From Gallionellales bacterium CG03_land_8_20_14_0_80_55_15 (GTDB lineage Bacteria > Pseudomonadota > Gammaproteobacteria > Burkholderiales > Gallionellaceae): a stretch of DNA of 8,506 bases. The translations under genes were made by a program, and so were the position numbers. The stretch covers positions 1 through 8,506 of the forward strand of contig PEUR01000133.1 in NCBI GenBank assembly GCA_002780675.1, written 5' to 3'. Below are positions 1 through 7,074 of the stretch, piece after piece; within the stretch, counting starts at the first letter, position 1; the number at the start of each line of letters is the position of its first letter. The notes under the pieces are model-generated. The model saw only the letters and a program-made list of their open reading frames with translations. It had not been told where the DNA came from and did no database searches.

Positions 1-5
1 ACGTG

Positions 6-818
6 ATGTACAACGAGGAAAAATTGCAGCAGTGGGTGGCGTACCTGAGCAGGTGCGATCTGCCTGTGATGAAGCAGACCGCGCGCGATCTGGCGACACT
101 GCATGATAACGAACGCAGGCTCACCACACGTCTGCTCAGCGAGGTGATTTCGCGTGATCCGCTGATGGTGGTCAAGCTGCTGCGCTATTTTCATCAGCAC
201 AAGGGCGGCGCACAGACGGTTGAAATGATTCAGGTCGAGCAGACCTTGCGCATGTTAGGCATTGAATCTTTCTTCGAGCATGTCGCGCCGCAACCGCTGA
301 TCGAGGACATGTTGCTTAAAGCTCAGCCCGCCGCGATCGCGCCCGTTTTGCGTGTCATACATCGCTCGCGGCTTGCCGCCGATTATGCCTATGACTGGGC
401 GGTACGGCTGCATGACTTGCACTTTGCAGCGCTGGGTATTGCAGCGCTGTTGCATGGCACTGCCGAAATACTCGCGTGGTGTTTTGCGCCCAAATCCATG
501 CTGAAAATACATGACATTCAGCAGCGTGACAGGACGTTGCGCAGCCATGAAGTCCAGCAGCAAGTGCTGGGTTTTCCCTTGTCTGCACTGCAACTGGCGC
601 TGGCTGCGGAATGGTCGCTACCCGAGTTGAAAATGAGTGTGGCAGATGAAGCTGCCGAGAACCAGACGCGGATGCTCAACGTGGTGCTGGCGGTGAATCT
701 GGCCAGGCATTCGGCCCACGGTTGGGACGACGCAGCACTGCAAGACGATTACAGGCAAATCGGCAGGTTGCTGCGCATTCCGCCCGAACAGCTGCCTGGC
801 ATGTTCAAGCATCCCTGA
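6..818 (+). CDS. HDOD-domain protein (putative signalling/regulatory protein), 5' end uncertain
   Basis: The product is 270 aa from ATG at 6, or 271 aa from GTG at 3. The window begins only two bases earlier, so no ribosome binding site can be judged and the gene may extend upstream. Residues about 15-100 carry the HDOD pattern: 'LPVMKQTARDL', then 'EVISRDPLMVVKLLRY', then a predicted helix with 'LRMLGIESFF'. A central all-helical segment contains 'AALLHG', where a true HD phosphohydrolase would have an HD pair. HDOD proteins are HD-related but generally lack metal-binding catalysis and are linked to signalling. Their partners are usually unknown. The protein is soluble, with no signal peptide or membrane segment. 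It converges on the UDP-glucose dehydrogenase gene and is probably host backbone. Family confidence is good; a specific role cannot be given. Confidence 0.8.
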   Translation: MYNEEKLQQWVAYLSRCDLPVMKQTARDLATLHDNERRLTTRLLSEVISRDPLMVVKLLRYFHQHKGGAQTVEMIQVEQTLRMLGIESFFEHVAPQPLIEDMLLKAQPAAIAPVLRVIHRSRLAADYAYDWAVRLHDLHFAALGIAALLHGTAEILAWCFAPKSMLKIHDIQQRDRTLRSHEVQQQVLGFPLSALQLALAAEWSLPELKMSVADEAAENQTRMLNVVLAVNLARHSAHGWDDAALQDDYRQIGRLLRIPPEQLPGMFKHP

Positions 819-866
819 AGCTGTCAGGAGTCTGTCGGACTTGAAGTGAACAGGAAGGTTTGTCGT

Positions 867-897
867 TTTTTAATGATTGTATTAAAATCATTAAAAA
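867..897. terminator. AT-rich inverted repeat between convergent genes, possible bidirectional terminator
   Basis: Arms of 12 bases (TTTTTAATGATT at 867-878 and its exact complement at 886-897) flank a 7-base loop. Only one base pair of the twelve is G-C, so the hairpin is weaker than a classical terminator. It lies exactly between the HDOD gene stop (818) and the dehydrogenase stop (909), and has T-rich and A-rich outer ends usable in both directions. A sequence matching the IHF consensus (AATCAA-N4-TTA, 896-908) overlaps its right edge, but this is easily chance in AT-rich DNA. Confidence 0.4.
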
Positions 898-908
898 TCA
901 AATACTTA

Positions 909-2255
909 TTAGCCTACCCGACCAATGCCGTAGTACTCGAATCCCAAAGCCTTGATGTCGGCTGGCTCGAACAAGTTGCGTCCGTCAAAGATGACCGGTG
1001 TTTTCAGGCGCGCCTTGATGATGCTGAAATCGGGGCTTTTGAAGGCTTTCCATTCCGTCACGATAACCAGTGCATCGGCATCTTGCAGTGCATCCTTGGA
1101 ATTGTCGGAAAAGCTCAGGTCGGCGCGGTCTCCGTAGAGGTGCCTGGTTTCCTGCATGGCAACCGGATCAAAGGCGGTAACCGTCGCGCCCATCGCCCAG
1201 AGACCTTCCATCAGTACCCGGCTGCTGGCTTCGCGCATGTCATCCGTGCCGGGCTTGAAAGCCAGCCCCCACAAGGCGAAGTGTTTGCCCTTGAGGTCGG
1301 TGCCGAAGCGCTTGGTAATCTTGTCGAGCAGCACCGATTTTTGCGCATTATTGACGCTTTCCACCGCCTCCAGCACCTTTAGCGGCAAGCCGTGTTCTGC
1401 GCTAGTGCGTTGCAAGGCGCGCACATCCTTGGGGAAACAGGAACCGCCGTAGCCGCAACCGGCGTAAAGAAAGCTATAGCCGATGCGCTGGTCGGAGCCG
1501 ATGCCCTTGCGCACATGCTCGATGTCCGCGCCGACGCGTTCAGCCAGATTCGCCAGTTCGTTCATGAACGAGATGCGGGTCGCCAACATGGCATTGGCGG
1601 CATACTTGGTCAGTTCGGCAGACTTGATGTCCATGACAATCAGGCGTTCGTGATTGCGCTGAAAAGGCGCATACATGTCACGCATAACCTTGATGGCGGC
1701 TTCGTCATTTGCGCCGATCACGATACGGTCAGGGCGGTTGAAGTCGTCAATCGCTGCGCCCTCCTTGAGAAACTCTGGATTGGAAACGATGGAAAAGCCA
1801 GGATCGCGGAATGAGGATTGAGGGTCGAGGGCGCGTTTGTCCAATTCCGCCTGTACCGCCAGTCTGACCTTATCCGCCGTACCGACAGGCACAGTGGATT
1901 TATCCACGATGACTTTGTATTCAGTCATATGGCGCGCAATGTTGCGCGCTGCCGCGATAACGTATTGCAAATCCGCCGAGCCGTCCTCTTCGGAAGGCGT
2001 ACCCACCGCGATCATTTGCACCAGACCATGCGCCACGCTGGCGGCAATATCGGTGGTAAAACGCAGACGGCCTACGGCCATGTTGCGCTTGATGACTTCG
2101 TCCAGACCGGGTTCATAAATAGGCGATCCGCCGTTATTCAGAATTTCGATCTTGCGCGGGTCAACATCCAGACAGATTACGTCATTACCCAAATCTGCCA
2201 GACATGCGCCTGACACCAAACCGACATAGCCGGAACCAATAACAGTGATTTTCAT
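909..2255 (-). CDS. ugd: UDP-glucose 6-dehydrogenase
   Basis: This is a complete 448-aa NAD-dependent enzyme, the usual length for the family. It oxidises UDP-glucose to UDP-glucuronate in the cytoplasm, feeding exopolysaccharide, capsule or lipopolysaccharide sugar pathways. The N-terminal Rossmann domain begins with GSGYVG (residues 7-12), with the NAD-ribose acidic residue near D30. '[10 protein letters not shown]' (118-127) and 'NPEFLKEG' (159-166) are typical. The catalytic centre shows K217 in 'ELTKYAAN', and the nucleophile C273 in 'GGSCFPKD' with D277. The C-terminal UDP-binding domain includes '[14 protein letters not shown]' (330-343). ATG at 2255 fits the family N-terminus exactly; only a weak GAAAG ribosome-binding match lies upstream. 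No polysaccharide cluster is visible beside it. The gene appears intact and ancestral to the chromosome. Confidence 0.97.
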   Translation of the reverse strand: MKITVIGSGYVGLVSGACLADLGNDVICLDVDPRKIEILNNGGSPIYEPGLDEVIKRNMAVGRLRFTTDIAASVAHGLVQMIAVGTPSEEDGSADLQYVIAAARNIARHMTEYKVIVDKSTVPVGTADKVRLAVQAELDKRALDPQSSFRDPGFSIVSNPEFLKEGAAIDDFNRPDRIVIGANDEAAIKVMRDMYAPFQRNHERLIVMDIKSAELTKYAANAMLATRISFMNELANLAERVGADIEHVRKGIGSDQRIGYSFLYAGCGYGGSCFPKDVRALQRTSAEHGLPLKVLEAVESVNNAQKSVLLDKITKRFGTDLKGKHFALWGLAFKPGTDDMREASSRVLMEGLWAMGATVTAFDPVAMQETRHLYGDRADLSFSDNSKDALQDADALVIVTEWKAFKSPDFSIIKARLKTPVIFDGRNLFEPADIKALGFEYYGIGRVG

Positions 2256-2448
2256 TGCGGGAATCTTTCAATAAACAAGGCGCGCATTATGCCGCAGAAC
2301 AACTCAATCCGTCAGTAGTTGCTTGCAGTCAATAAATTTATGGGCCAAAAATCAGCCTGATTTGGCGGTCGGCGCGGGGGGTGTTAGGAGAGGTCATGCG
2401 GTCTTGAAAATAGAATCTGGCGATACGCAAAAGTTTTTAAAATTTCTC

Positions 2449-2477
2449 TTGACCGACCTTTTTACCCTCTATACAAT
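2449..2477 (+). promoter_or_regulatory. Sigma-70 promoter of the tRNA-Asn gene
   Basis: TTGACC (2449-2454) is separated by 17 bases from TACAAT (2472-2477). This places the transcription start at about 2484, only some eight bases before the mature tRNA 5' end. The stretch just after the -10 box is GC-rich (GCGCACC), a discriminator type commonly seen at stringently controlled stable-RNA promoters. An A/T-rich run at about 2430-2446 sits where an UP element would be. Confidence 0.7.
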
Positions 2478-2491
2478 GCGCACCTCTTCAT

Positions 2492-2567
2492 TCCCTGATA
2501 GCTCAGTTGGTAGAGCGACGGACTGTTAATCCGCAGGTCCCTGGTTCGAGTCCAGGTCGGGGAGCCA
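2492..2567 (+). tRNA. tRNA-Asn (anticodon GTT), CCA encoded; likely integration target of the island
   Basis: The 76-base cloverleaf has a 7-bp acceptor stem (TCCCTGA with TCGGGGA, one G-T pair), a D stem of GCTC/GAGC, anticodon GTT at 2525-2527 in the loop CTGTTAA, and a T arm containing GGTTCGAGTCC. The discriminator G and CCA (2565-2567) are encoded. Position 27-43 would be an A-C mismatch, leaving four canonical pairs in the anticodon stem. The gene is intact. A tyrosine integrase gene begins 388 bases downstream on the same strand, the classical arrangement for islands using a tRNA 3' end as attachment site. No second copy of the tRNA 3' end is found in the window, so the matching far junction is not seen. 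Confidence 0.97.
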
Positions 2568-2574
2568 GACAGAT

Positions 2575-2603
2575 AAAGCCTTGCAGCGATGCAAGGCTTT
2601 TTT
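2575..2603 (+). terminator. Rho-independent terminator after tRNA-Asn
   Basis: A perfect 11-bp stem (AAAGCCTTGCA at 2575-2585 with TGCAAGGCTTT at 2590-2600) closes a GCGA tetraloop and runs into six consecutive T residues ending at 2603. It starts seven bases after the tRNA CCA. It should separate tRNA transcription from the integrase gene. Confidence 0.9.
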
Positions 2604-2954
2604 CTATTCTGCTCAATGGGGCACTGGCGGGGCATCCTCGAAAAAATACTCATCTCAGTTGCGTCCCATTCTGATTTCACCACAAACAGTTGTACCGCTC
2701 ATTCCATATAAATAATCTCGTCGTTGCCTTGAACCGTGCGCGCCACATTTTTTGCGTTTGGTGTTTGAAGCCGTCGCACTAATCATGCCGAAATTTGCCC
2801 CTTATTGACCCAATAATTTTTTTTAAAATTTTATTATTTTATTTTCATTGTGTTAACAAACTAGACCGTAAGATTTTAAATCCGTCGTTGTAATTTTTCC
2901 AACTTCGGAGTAAAGTCCGCGCAAGTATTCTCACGCGCTCAAAACGGGGTAATC
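2604..2954. other. Non-coding stretch between tRNA terminator and integrase, with AT-rich tract
   Basis: No convincing gene lies in these 351 bases. A GGGGCA direct repeat (2618-2623 and 2629-2634) is spaced by 11 bases, about one helical turn. At 2812-2850 nearly all bases are A or T: AATAAT (2812-2817) and ATTATT (2833-2838) form the outer arms of an imperfect palindrome around a T run and AAAATTTT. In a tRNA-targeted element this interval would normally hold the attachment site and integrase/accessory-protein binding sites, but no specific att core can be identified from one junction. Confidence 0.5.
2853..2881 (+). promoter_or_regulatory. Candidate integrase promoter
   Basis: TTAACA (2853-2858, five of six matches to TTGACA) lies 17 bases before TTAAAT (2876-2881, four of six matches to TATAAT). 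Its downstream edge is about 75 bases before the integrase ATG. It directly follows the AT-rich tract, which could act as an UP-like or protein-binding region. The fit is reasonable but unproven. Confidence 0.4.
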
Positions 2955-4061
2955 ATGGCAAGTATCGAAAAACGCAAAAACGATGATGGCGCGACAAGCT
3001 ACCGGGTGAAAATTCGTTTGAAGGGATATCCGCCTGAAAGCGCGACATTCTCGCGACTGACTGACGCGAGAGAGTGGATTCAAAAAACCGAGGCCGATAT
3101 GAAAGCGGGGCGACACTTCGGTGCAAGTAAACGGCACACATTGAATGAGCTGATTGATGCATACGAGAAGAGTGCTCAGCATATCGCGCTGAAATCTGCC
3201 AAGGATATGAGGGCGCGGTTGACATGGTGGCGCAATCGGCATGGTGAGAAGTTGTTGCAGGAAATTACGCCCTCTTTGGTTGCACAAGGGCGTGATGCCT
3301 TGACTACAGAATTTGTGACTGTCCGTCGCCGTGGCGATGATGGGACTGTGTCGCGAGTGCCGCTTGAGAGGAAACGTAGCGGTGCCACTGCTAATCGTTC
3401 TCTGGCTGCACTGTCCAGCGTCTGTACCTATGGTATTAAGGAGCTGGGTTGGCTTGAAATTAACCCAGTGGAACGGATTACAAAGCCGAAGGAAAGCAAA
3501 GGTCGTGTGAGATTTTTGGATGACAACGAGTTGCCACGCTTTTTAGCTGCTTGCCGCAAGCAAAAAGACCTGTACCTGGCGGTGCTCCTGTCGCTGACCA
3601 CGGGAGGGAGGCAATCAGAGATTATGAGCTTGCGCTGGGAGCAGATAGATCTCATAACAGGACGAGCGATGCTCCATGCTGGCACTACCAAGAATAATGA
3701 TGCGCGAGTATTGCCTCTGGTTGGTGAAGCCTTCACGTTATTACAGGAACGCGCTACGGTTCGTAATTTGACTGACGATCGGATATTCCCGGCTACCAGC
3801 AGAGCCAGAAAATCAATTTTTGTTGATTTACGTAGTCCTTTCCTAGATGCGTTGAAAGAAGCTGAAATTACCAACTTCCACTGGCACGACTTACGCCACA
3901 CCTGCGCATCCTACCTGATGATGAACGGCGTATCGCCATTGGAAATATCGAAGGTGCTAGGCCATCGCACCATGGCGATGGTGAGCCGTTATGCCCACCT
4001 TGCGCCTGCCCGTGTGTCTGATATAGGGAATGCATTGGCGCAGAAAATGGGAGTGGCGTGA
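2955..4061 (+). CDS. Tyrosine recombinase / integrase of the island
   Basis: This complete 368-aa site-specific recombinase would integrate and excise the element at its attachment site. An N-terminal arm-binding-like segment (1-50, starting 'MASIEKRKNDDG') is followed by a SAM-like core-binding domain (about 60-170) and the catalytic domain (about 185-350). All expected catalytic residues are visible: R219 in 'TTGGRQSE', K246 in 'TTKNNDAR', H311 and R314 in 'HDLRHT', H337 in 'LGHR', and the nucleophile Y346 in 'RYAHL'. It therefore looks active. A weak GGGG at 2946-2949 precedes the ATG by five bases. It lies downstream of tRNA-Asn in the same orientation. Its stop codon overlaps the next gene's ATG, implying co-transcription. 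Which phage or integrative-element subgroup it belongs to cannot be told. Confidence 0.95.
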   Translation: MASIEKRKNDDGATSYRVKIRLKGYPPESATFSRLTDAREWIQKTEADMKAGRHFGASKRHTLNELIDAYEKSAQHIALKSAKDMRARLTWWRNRHGEKLLQEITPSLVAQGRDALTTEFVTVRRRGDDGTVSRVPLERKRSGATANRSLAALSSVCTYGIKELGWLEINPVERITKPKESKGRVRFLDDNELPRFLAACRKQKDLYLAVLLSLTTGGRQSEIMSLRWEQIDLITGRAMLHAGTTKNNDARVLPLVGEAFTLLQERATVRNLTDDRIFPATSRARKSIFVDLRSPFLDALKEAEITNFHWHDLRHTCASYLMMNGVSPLEISKVLGHRTMAMVSRYAHLAPARVSDIGNALAQKMGVA

Positions 4062-5134
4062 TGAGCATGACTAAAACACAGGTAGCTGGGTTTAATTATG
4101 ATTCAAGTGGTTTGCTTCAATATGAACCGTTGTTCCAATTGCTGGATGAATTTTGGAGCAAGCTGTTAGCCGAAATGCCGGAAGAATTGCGGCTTAAAGT
4201 CGAGCATGCTGACCCTGGGTGGGATCACAGAGATAGATCAGTAACGAGAGTAGGCGATATTTGCCAGCTTACATCTCGACAAAAAATAATCCAGTTGTAC
4301 GACCGAAAAAATGACAATACTCAAGAATATGAAACGTATGTAGCACTAAATAAATTCCTCCATGAGAAGTTAAAGGGCATGATTGATGAGGTTGATAGTG
4401 ACAAATGGGGCACGAATGCTATGGTCTTGAGTGACGAGGTTGCCTTGCCACTAAAAAAATTTTGTGGAGAGTTAGGTAACCACTGGCCTAACCCAGAGCC
4501 GTTACTGTGGCGAGCCCTCTTTTGGTTCGACCAAATAACGCTACCTGGCATTATGGACAAGGCGAGAGTCTGCGAAAACTACAACCTTATTGATGCGTTA
4601 GAAATTATTTCCGTGGAAATTTATAAAGTTCTCAATTTAGACCGTTGGCGTGTGGGTTCAAGGATTGAGCAAGAGTTACTGCTGGAAATAGAAGCTGGAA
4701 AACAAACAACACCTGCATTGGCACATAAGGAACAGACCGTAACTGAGAGTCTGAATGCAAAGTTGGTGTGTGATGTCAGTCCGCATTGTGTGGGTAAAAT
4801 TGATTCAGAGCGGAATGTTGAAGTTTTTGAGCAAGTCACACATTTTGTGATGTTAGATAAAGTTGCTATTGAAACGCCTGAGCCGAGGCGAAAATATAAT
4901 GCACTGGCAGCTGAATATCAACCAATGCTCAGTGAAAATCCTTGTTTAACAGCAACACTACTTATGAAAAAACTGCTTGGAAATATTGGCAAACCGGATA
5001 CTTGCATTCTCTTAAGCACTGGCGACGGTTTGCAATGGGAAGGTTTCAACGATAAGCCACCCTATAATCTCACGCTAAAACAATTAGAAGATCGAATTTA
5101 TCGATGGAGGAAAAAGAACGAAATACGCTGTTAA
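4061..5134 (+). CDS. Hypothetical protein, 357 aa, coupled to the integrase
   Basis: I do not recognise this family. ATG at 4061 shares one base with the integrase TGA (TGATG), and GGGAG at 4049-4053 gives a good ribosome binding site seven bases upstream. A GTG at 4058 is possible but poorer. The protein is soluble, with no signal peptide or membrane helix. Residues 20-200 appear mostly helical and aromatic-rich (for example 'LLWRALFWFDQ' at 148-158), followed by a charged linker about 210-230. The tail (about 313-352) has 'LSTGDGLQWEG' then the basic helix 'LTLKQLEDRIYRWRKK', which could contact nucleic acid. The DNA is visibly AT-richer than the flanking host genes, consistent with acquired cargo. 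The coupling suggests a role in integration or element maintenance, or cargo riding on integrase transcription; this is inference. Confidence 0.8.
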   Translation: MSMTKTQVAGFNYDSSGLLQYEPLFQLLDEFWSKLLAEMPEELRLKVEHADPGWDHRDRSVTRVGDICQLTSRQKIIQLYDRKNDNTQEYETYVALNKFLHEKLKGMIDEVDSDKWGTNAMVLSDEVALPLKKFCGELGNHWPNPEPLLWRALFWFDQITLPGIMDKARVCENYNLIDALEIISVEIYKVLNLDRWRVGSRIEQELLLEIEAGKQTTPALAHKEQTVTESLNAKLVCDVSPHCVGKIDSERNVEVFEQVTHFVMLDKVAIETPEPRRKYNALAAEYQPMLSENPCLTATLLMKKLLGNIGKPDTCILLSTGDGLQWEGFNDKPPYNLTLKQLEDRIYRWRKKNEIRC

Positions 5135-5248
5135 CACTCTCGGAACCCTCGCTGATTAGCTAAACACTCGTTAAGAAAAAAACCTGATAAAACAAGCATA
5201 AATTGCGCTCCATACCGCTGAACTAACGGGAAAACTGGAGAGCAAATC

Positions 5249-5506
5249 ATGCAAAACTCACAAACTGAAGCAAACACCATTCCCAATCTTTCAACAGTCA
5301 AAAATTTACCCAGCTGCTTTCCCAAGGCTGGATTGACCACAGCGGCAGTCCAAGGTCACATATTTAAGGCCGCCGACCGTTTCGATTCCCGGGGAAGAAA
5401 AATTCCTGGCAACGGGCTGGCTGCGAGCGGCGCTATTATCCGGCGCGGGCGCAAAGTCCTGATCGATGTGGATAAATATGCCGCCTGGCTGTCTGGGGGG
5501 CTTTGA
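5249..5506 (+). CDS. Small helix-turn-helix protein, AlpA/excisionase-like
   Basis: This is an 85-aa protein with a strong ribosome binding site (GGAGAG, 5237-5242) six bases before the ATG. After a polar N-terminus (1-20), residues 22-82 show a compact pattern: 'FPKAGLTTAAVQGHIF' as a putative recognition helix region, then 'NGLAASGAIIRRGRKVLIDVDKY' resembling the wing and final strand of MerR-like/AlpA small DNA-binding proteins ('...GRKVLID.D.f..WL'). Such proteins in integrated elements regulate the integrase or act as directionality factors. It opens a tight cluster: the next gene starts two bases after its stop. The 114 bases upstream hold AT-rich DNA and a TTAGCTAA palindrome (5156-5163) but no convincing promoter boxes. 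DNA binding is likely; the exact role is unknown. Confidence 0.7.
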   Translation: MQNSQTEANTIPNLSTVKNLPSCFPKAGLTTAAVQGHIFKAADRFDSRGRKIPGNGLAASGAIIRRGRKVLIDVDKYAAWLSGGL

Positions 5507-5508
5507 TC

Positions 5509-5946
5509 ATGAAGCTTTGTCAGAGACACGTGCAACTATGTTTGGAGTTGGAAGGGCGGCTTACAACTTTGCCAATTACTTTGAACGCGCGAGGCTTGGC
5601 CAGTCTGTTGGCTCCCTGCATAGACAGATCAGAGGTGACGATTTTGCGCGATATTTCGCGTCGCCCAGATTCCTTGCCACACCCAGAGAAATATGGTGGG
5701 GCAAAGAAAACTTGGGACACCAAGGTGGTTTTGGATTGGCTTCCGGCAGGCGTCAGAGCCGCTATAATTCGCCAATTTGTGAACAAAAATGGAGAAATTC
5801 AAAAAACAAATCAACCACCACGGATAAAATCAATCGCAGTGGAATTGGAATTGGCGAATTCGGCAGCCATGAGCCAGAAAATAGCTAGCGGTGCTCACGG
5901 ACAGCAGCGGCGTGAAACTTCAAAAAATGGATCGAAAAAATCATGA
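5509..5946 (+). CDS. Small basic protein with predicted HTH segment
   Basis: The product is 145 aa. ATG at 5509 is preceded by GGGGGG (5495-5500) at eight-base spacing and lies two bases after the upstream stop; an in-frame TTG at 5503 is less likely. Residues about 25-79 ('LNARGLASLLAP...SEVTILRDI...LPHPEKYGGAKKTWDTKVVLDWL') follow the order seen in AlpA/excisionase-like winged-helix domains: a helix pair, a proline-rich turn with a basic strand, then a terminal helix ending in WL. The remainder (about 95-145) is polar, glutamine/lysine/serine-rich and probably disordered. A different open frame covers much of the same DNA (5466-5888), but it has no matching start signal and no recognisable pattern. 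Its stop overlaps the next ATG by four bases (ATGA). It is probably a DNA-binding accessory or replication protein; no named family is assigned. Confidence 0.65.
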   Translation: MKLCQRHVQLCLELEGRLTTLPITLNARGLASLLAPCIDRSEVTILRDISRRPDSLPHPEKYGGAKKTWDTKVVLDWLPAGVRAAIIRQFVNKNGEIQKTNQPPRIKSIAVELELANSAAMSQKIASGAHGQQRRETSKNGSKKS

Positions 5947-6881
5947 GCTCGGGATTTGAGATCCGTCGCGAGGGCGAAATTAACTACTCAAAACCGCTAG
6001 CTCGCGCGCTTATGCGGGATCGGCGGCTCAGCTTTGGAGCAAGAGGACTTTTCGCGTTTTTGTGGGATTTGCCGGGAGGGTGGCGGACAAATTCGACTCA
6101 TTTGGTGTCAATGTCGCCCCAAGGTAGGGATGCTATCCGAACTTTGCTGAAAGAGCTTGAGAGAGTTGGTGCGATGCGCGATGAACCGATACAGGAAGTA
6201 AGTGGGCGGTTGGCTGGTCGGCGCTGGGTCTTGGTTGGACCTGAAAAGTGGGCAATTGAATCTCAGCTGGCAAGCCACAAGTATTCAGAAACCGTGACAG
6301 AAGTCCCGCCAAAAGAAGTTCTAGCCGAAAATCGGGTTTCCCGTTCGTCGGTAACTCCGAAACTCGGAAAACCCGACACTAAGGTTTACCAAGGGAAAGG
6401 TTTTGCTACTCAAACCACCACCAACCAAGCGGTGGAGGATATTGATGAATTGGTAGAGGCGGCTGTGTGGGCCTTTCGCAAGGCAGGTGGAGCTATTAAA
6501 AATGAGGTGGGTTTCAGGCATAAAGTTAGAACCCGAATCCAGTCTTGTACCAGTGGCGCCAGTGCAGATGATGTGCGTTCCCTTCTGGCGTGGCAAGCAG
6601 ACCGTGCTGCGGCGGTTGAGCGGACACGCGCGCAGCAGGCAGCGCGCGATCAACAAACTGAGAGAGAGTTACTGACAGCGGTGAATTTTGCAGAACAAGA
6701 AAAGAGGATCGCAACTTTTAACTTGCTTGATCATTTCAGACGTGAGGCTATTACCAGGAAGTTTTCTGAGCACTTGCTTGCTACAAACTCAGTGCTGCAT
6801 GGATTTTTTCGCCGTAATGGACTGGATTCAAAAATGGTGCTGGCTGAATTTTCTAAGTTTATCTCAAACCTTGATCAGTAG
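5943..6881 (+). CDS. Winged-helix protein resembling phage replisome organizers / replication initiators
   Basis: The product is 312 aa. The ATG at 5943 overlaps the previous stop (ATGA), so translation is probably coupled; the independent ribosome binding site is weak. Residues about 18-100 read as a winged helix: 'ALMRDRRLSFGARGLFAFLWDLPGGWRTN', then 'GRDAIRTLLKELERVGAM', then 'GRRWVLVG' as a wing. This pattern is typical of the N-terminal HTH of phage/plasmid replication organizers and RepA-like initiators. A linker (about 105-165) rich in S/T/V/K follows. The C-terminal part is helical, with an arginine/glutamine-rich stretch 'ERTRAQQAARDQQTERE' (226-242) that may form a coiled coil. I infer a replication or partner-loading role for the excised element. 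No iterons or origin were identified nearby, and simple transcriptional regulation is an alternative. Confidence 0.65.
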   Translation: MSSGFEIRREGEINYSKPLARALMRDRRLSFGARGLFAFLWDLPGGWRTNSTHLVSMSPQGRDAIRTLLKELERVGAMRDEPIQEVSGRLAGRRWVLVGPEKWAIESQLASHKYSETVTEVPPKEVLAENRVSRSSVTPKLGKPDTKVYQGKGFATQTTTNQAVEDIDELVEAAVWAFRKAGGAIKNEVGFRHKVRTRIQSCTSGASADDVRSLLAWQADRAAAVERTRAQQAARDQQTERELLTAVNFAEQEKRIATFNLLDHFRREAITRKFSEHLLATNSVLHGFFRRNGLDSKMVLAEFSKFISNLDQ

Positions 6882-7030
6882 TGCAAAAAACCTGATTAGG
6901 TGGTGGTTGAGTTAGAGGAAGCTTCGTGCAACCGAGAGCCTGCGACTATGTTGGTAGAACCGCAAGTTCAGGCGTAGGCGTAGATGCTTATTGTTTGACA
7001 GGATTTTTGTTTCATAAATTGGGATAGAAG

Positions 7031-7061
7031 TTGGCTTGATTAGTATAAACTCGGTTATAAT
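7031..7061 (+). promoter_or_regulatory. Candidate promoter P1 with perfect TATAAT
   Basis: TATAAT at 7056-7061 matches the consensus -10 box exactly. The upstream hexamer is poor: TTGGCT (7031-7036) lies at 19-base spacing and TTGATT (7036-7041) at 14. A transcript from here would start at about 7068 and carry an untranslated leader of about 145 bases before the HTH gene. The weak -35 suggests an activator-dependent or weak promoter. Confidence 0.5.
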
Positions 7062-7074
7062 GGCAAACTATCCG

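Noticed and set aside
846..1382. 178-aa plus-strand frame opposite the UDP-glucose dehydrogenase gene
   Set aside because: It is a shadow of a confidently identified enzyme gene; its sequence has no recognisable pattern. The same holds for frames at 1392-1814 and 1818-2213.
2323..2529. 68-aa plus-strand frame upstream of and into the tRNA
   Set aside because: It runs through the tRNA promoter and into the tRNA, with no recognisable domain or ribosome binding site.
2462..2683. 73-aa open frame on the minus strand covering the tRNA
   Set aside because: It is the antisense of the tRNA-Asn and its terminator; the 'TWTRTRDLRINSPSLYQLSYQ' type of peptide is a well-known false gene call over tRNAs.
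2861..2892. tRNA-anticodon-arm-like sequence (GATTTTAAATCCGTCG) upstream of the integrase
   Set aside because: It loosely resembles a tRNA anticodon arm, but no matching acceptor, D or T arms can be found around it, so a tRNA fragment is not supported.
5466..5888. 140-aa alternative frame overlapping the second small HTH gene
   Set aside because: It overlaps the end of the first HTH gene, has no good start signal, and is compositionally odd. The 5509-5946 frame has a strong ribosome binding site and a plausible HTH pattern.
6995..7023. Possible promoter at the first TTGACA in the gap before the defence operon
   Set aside because: No acceptable -10 hexamer lies 15-19 bases downstream; CATAAA is only 12 bases away.
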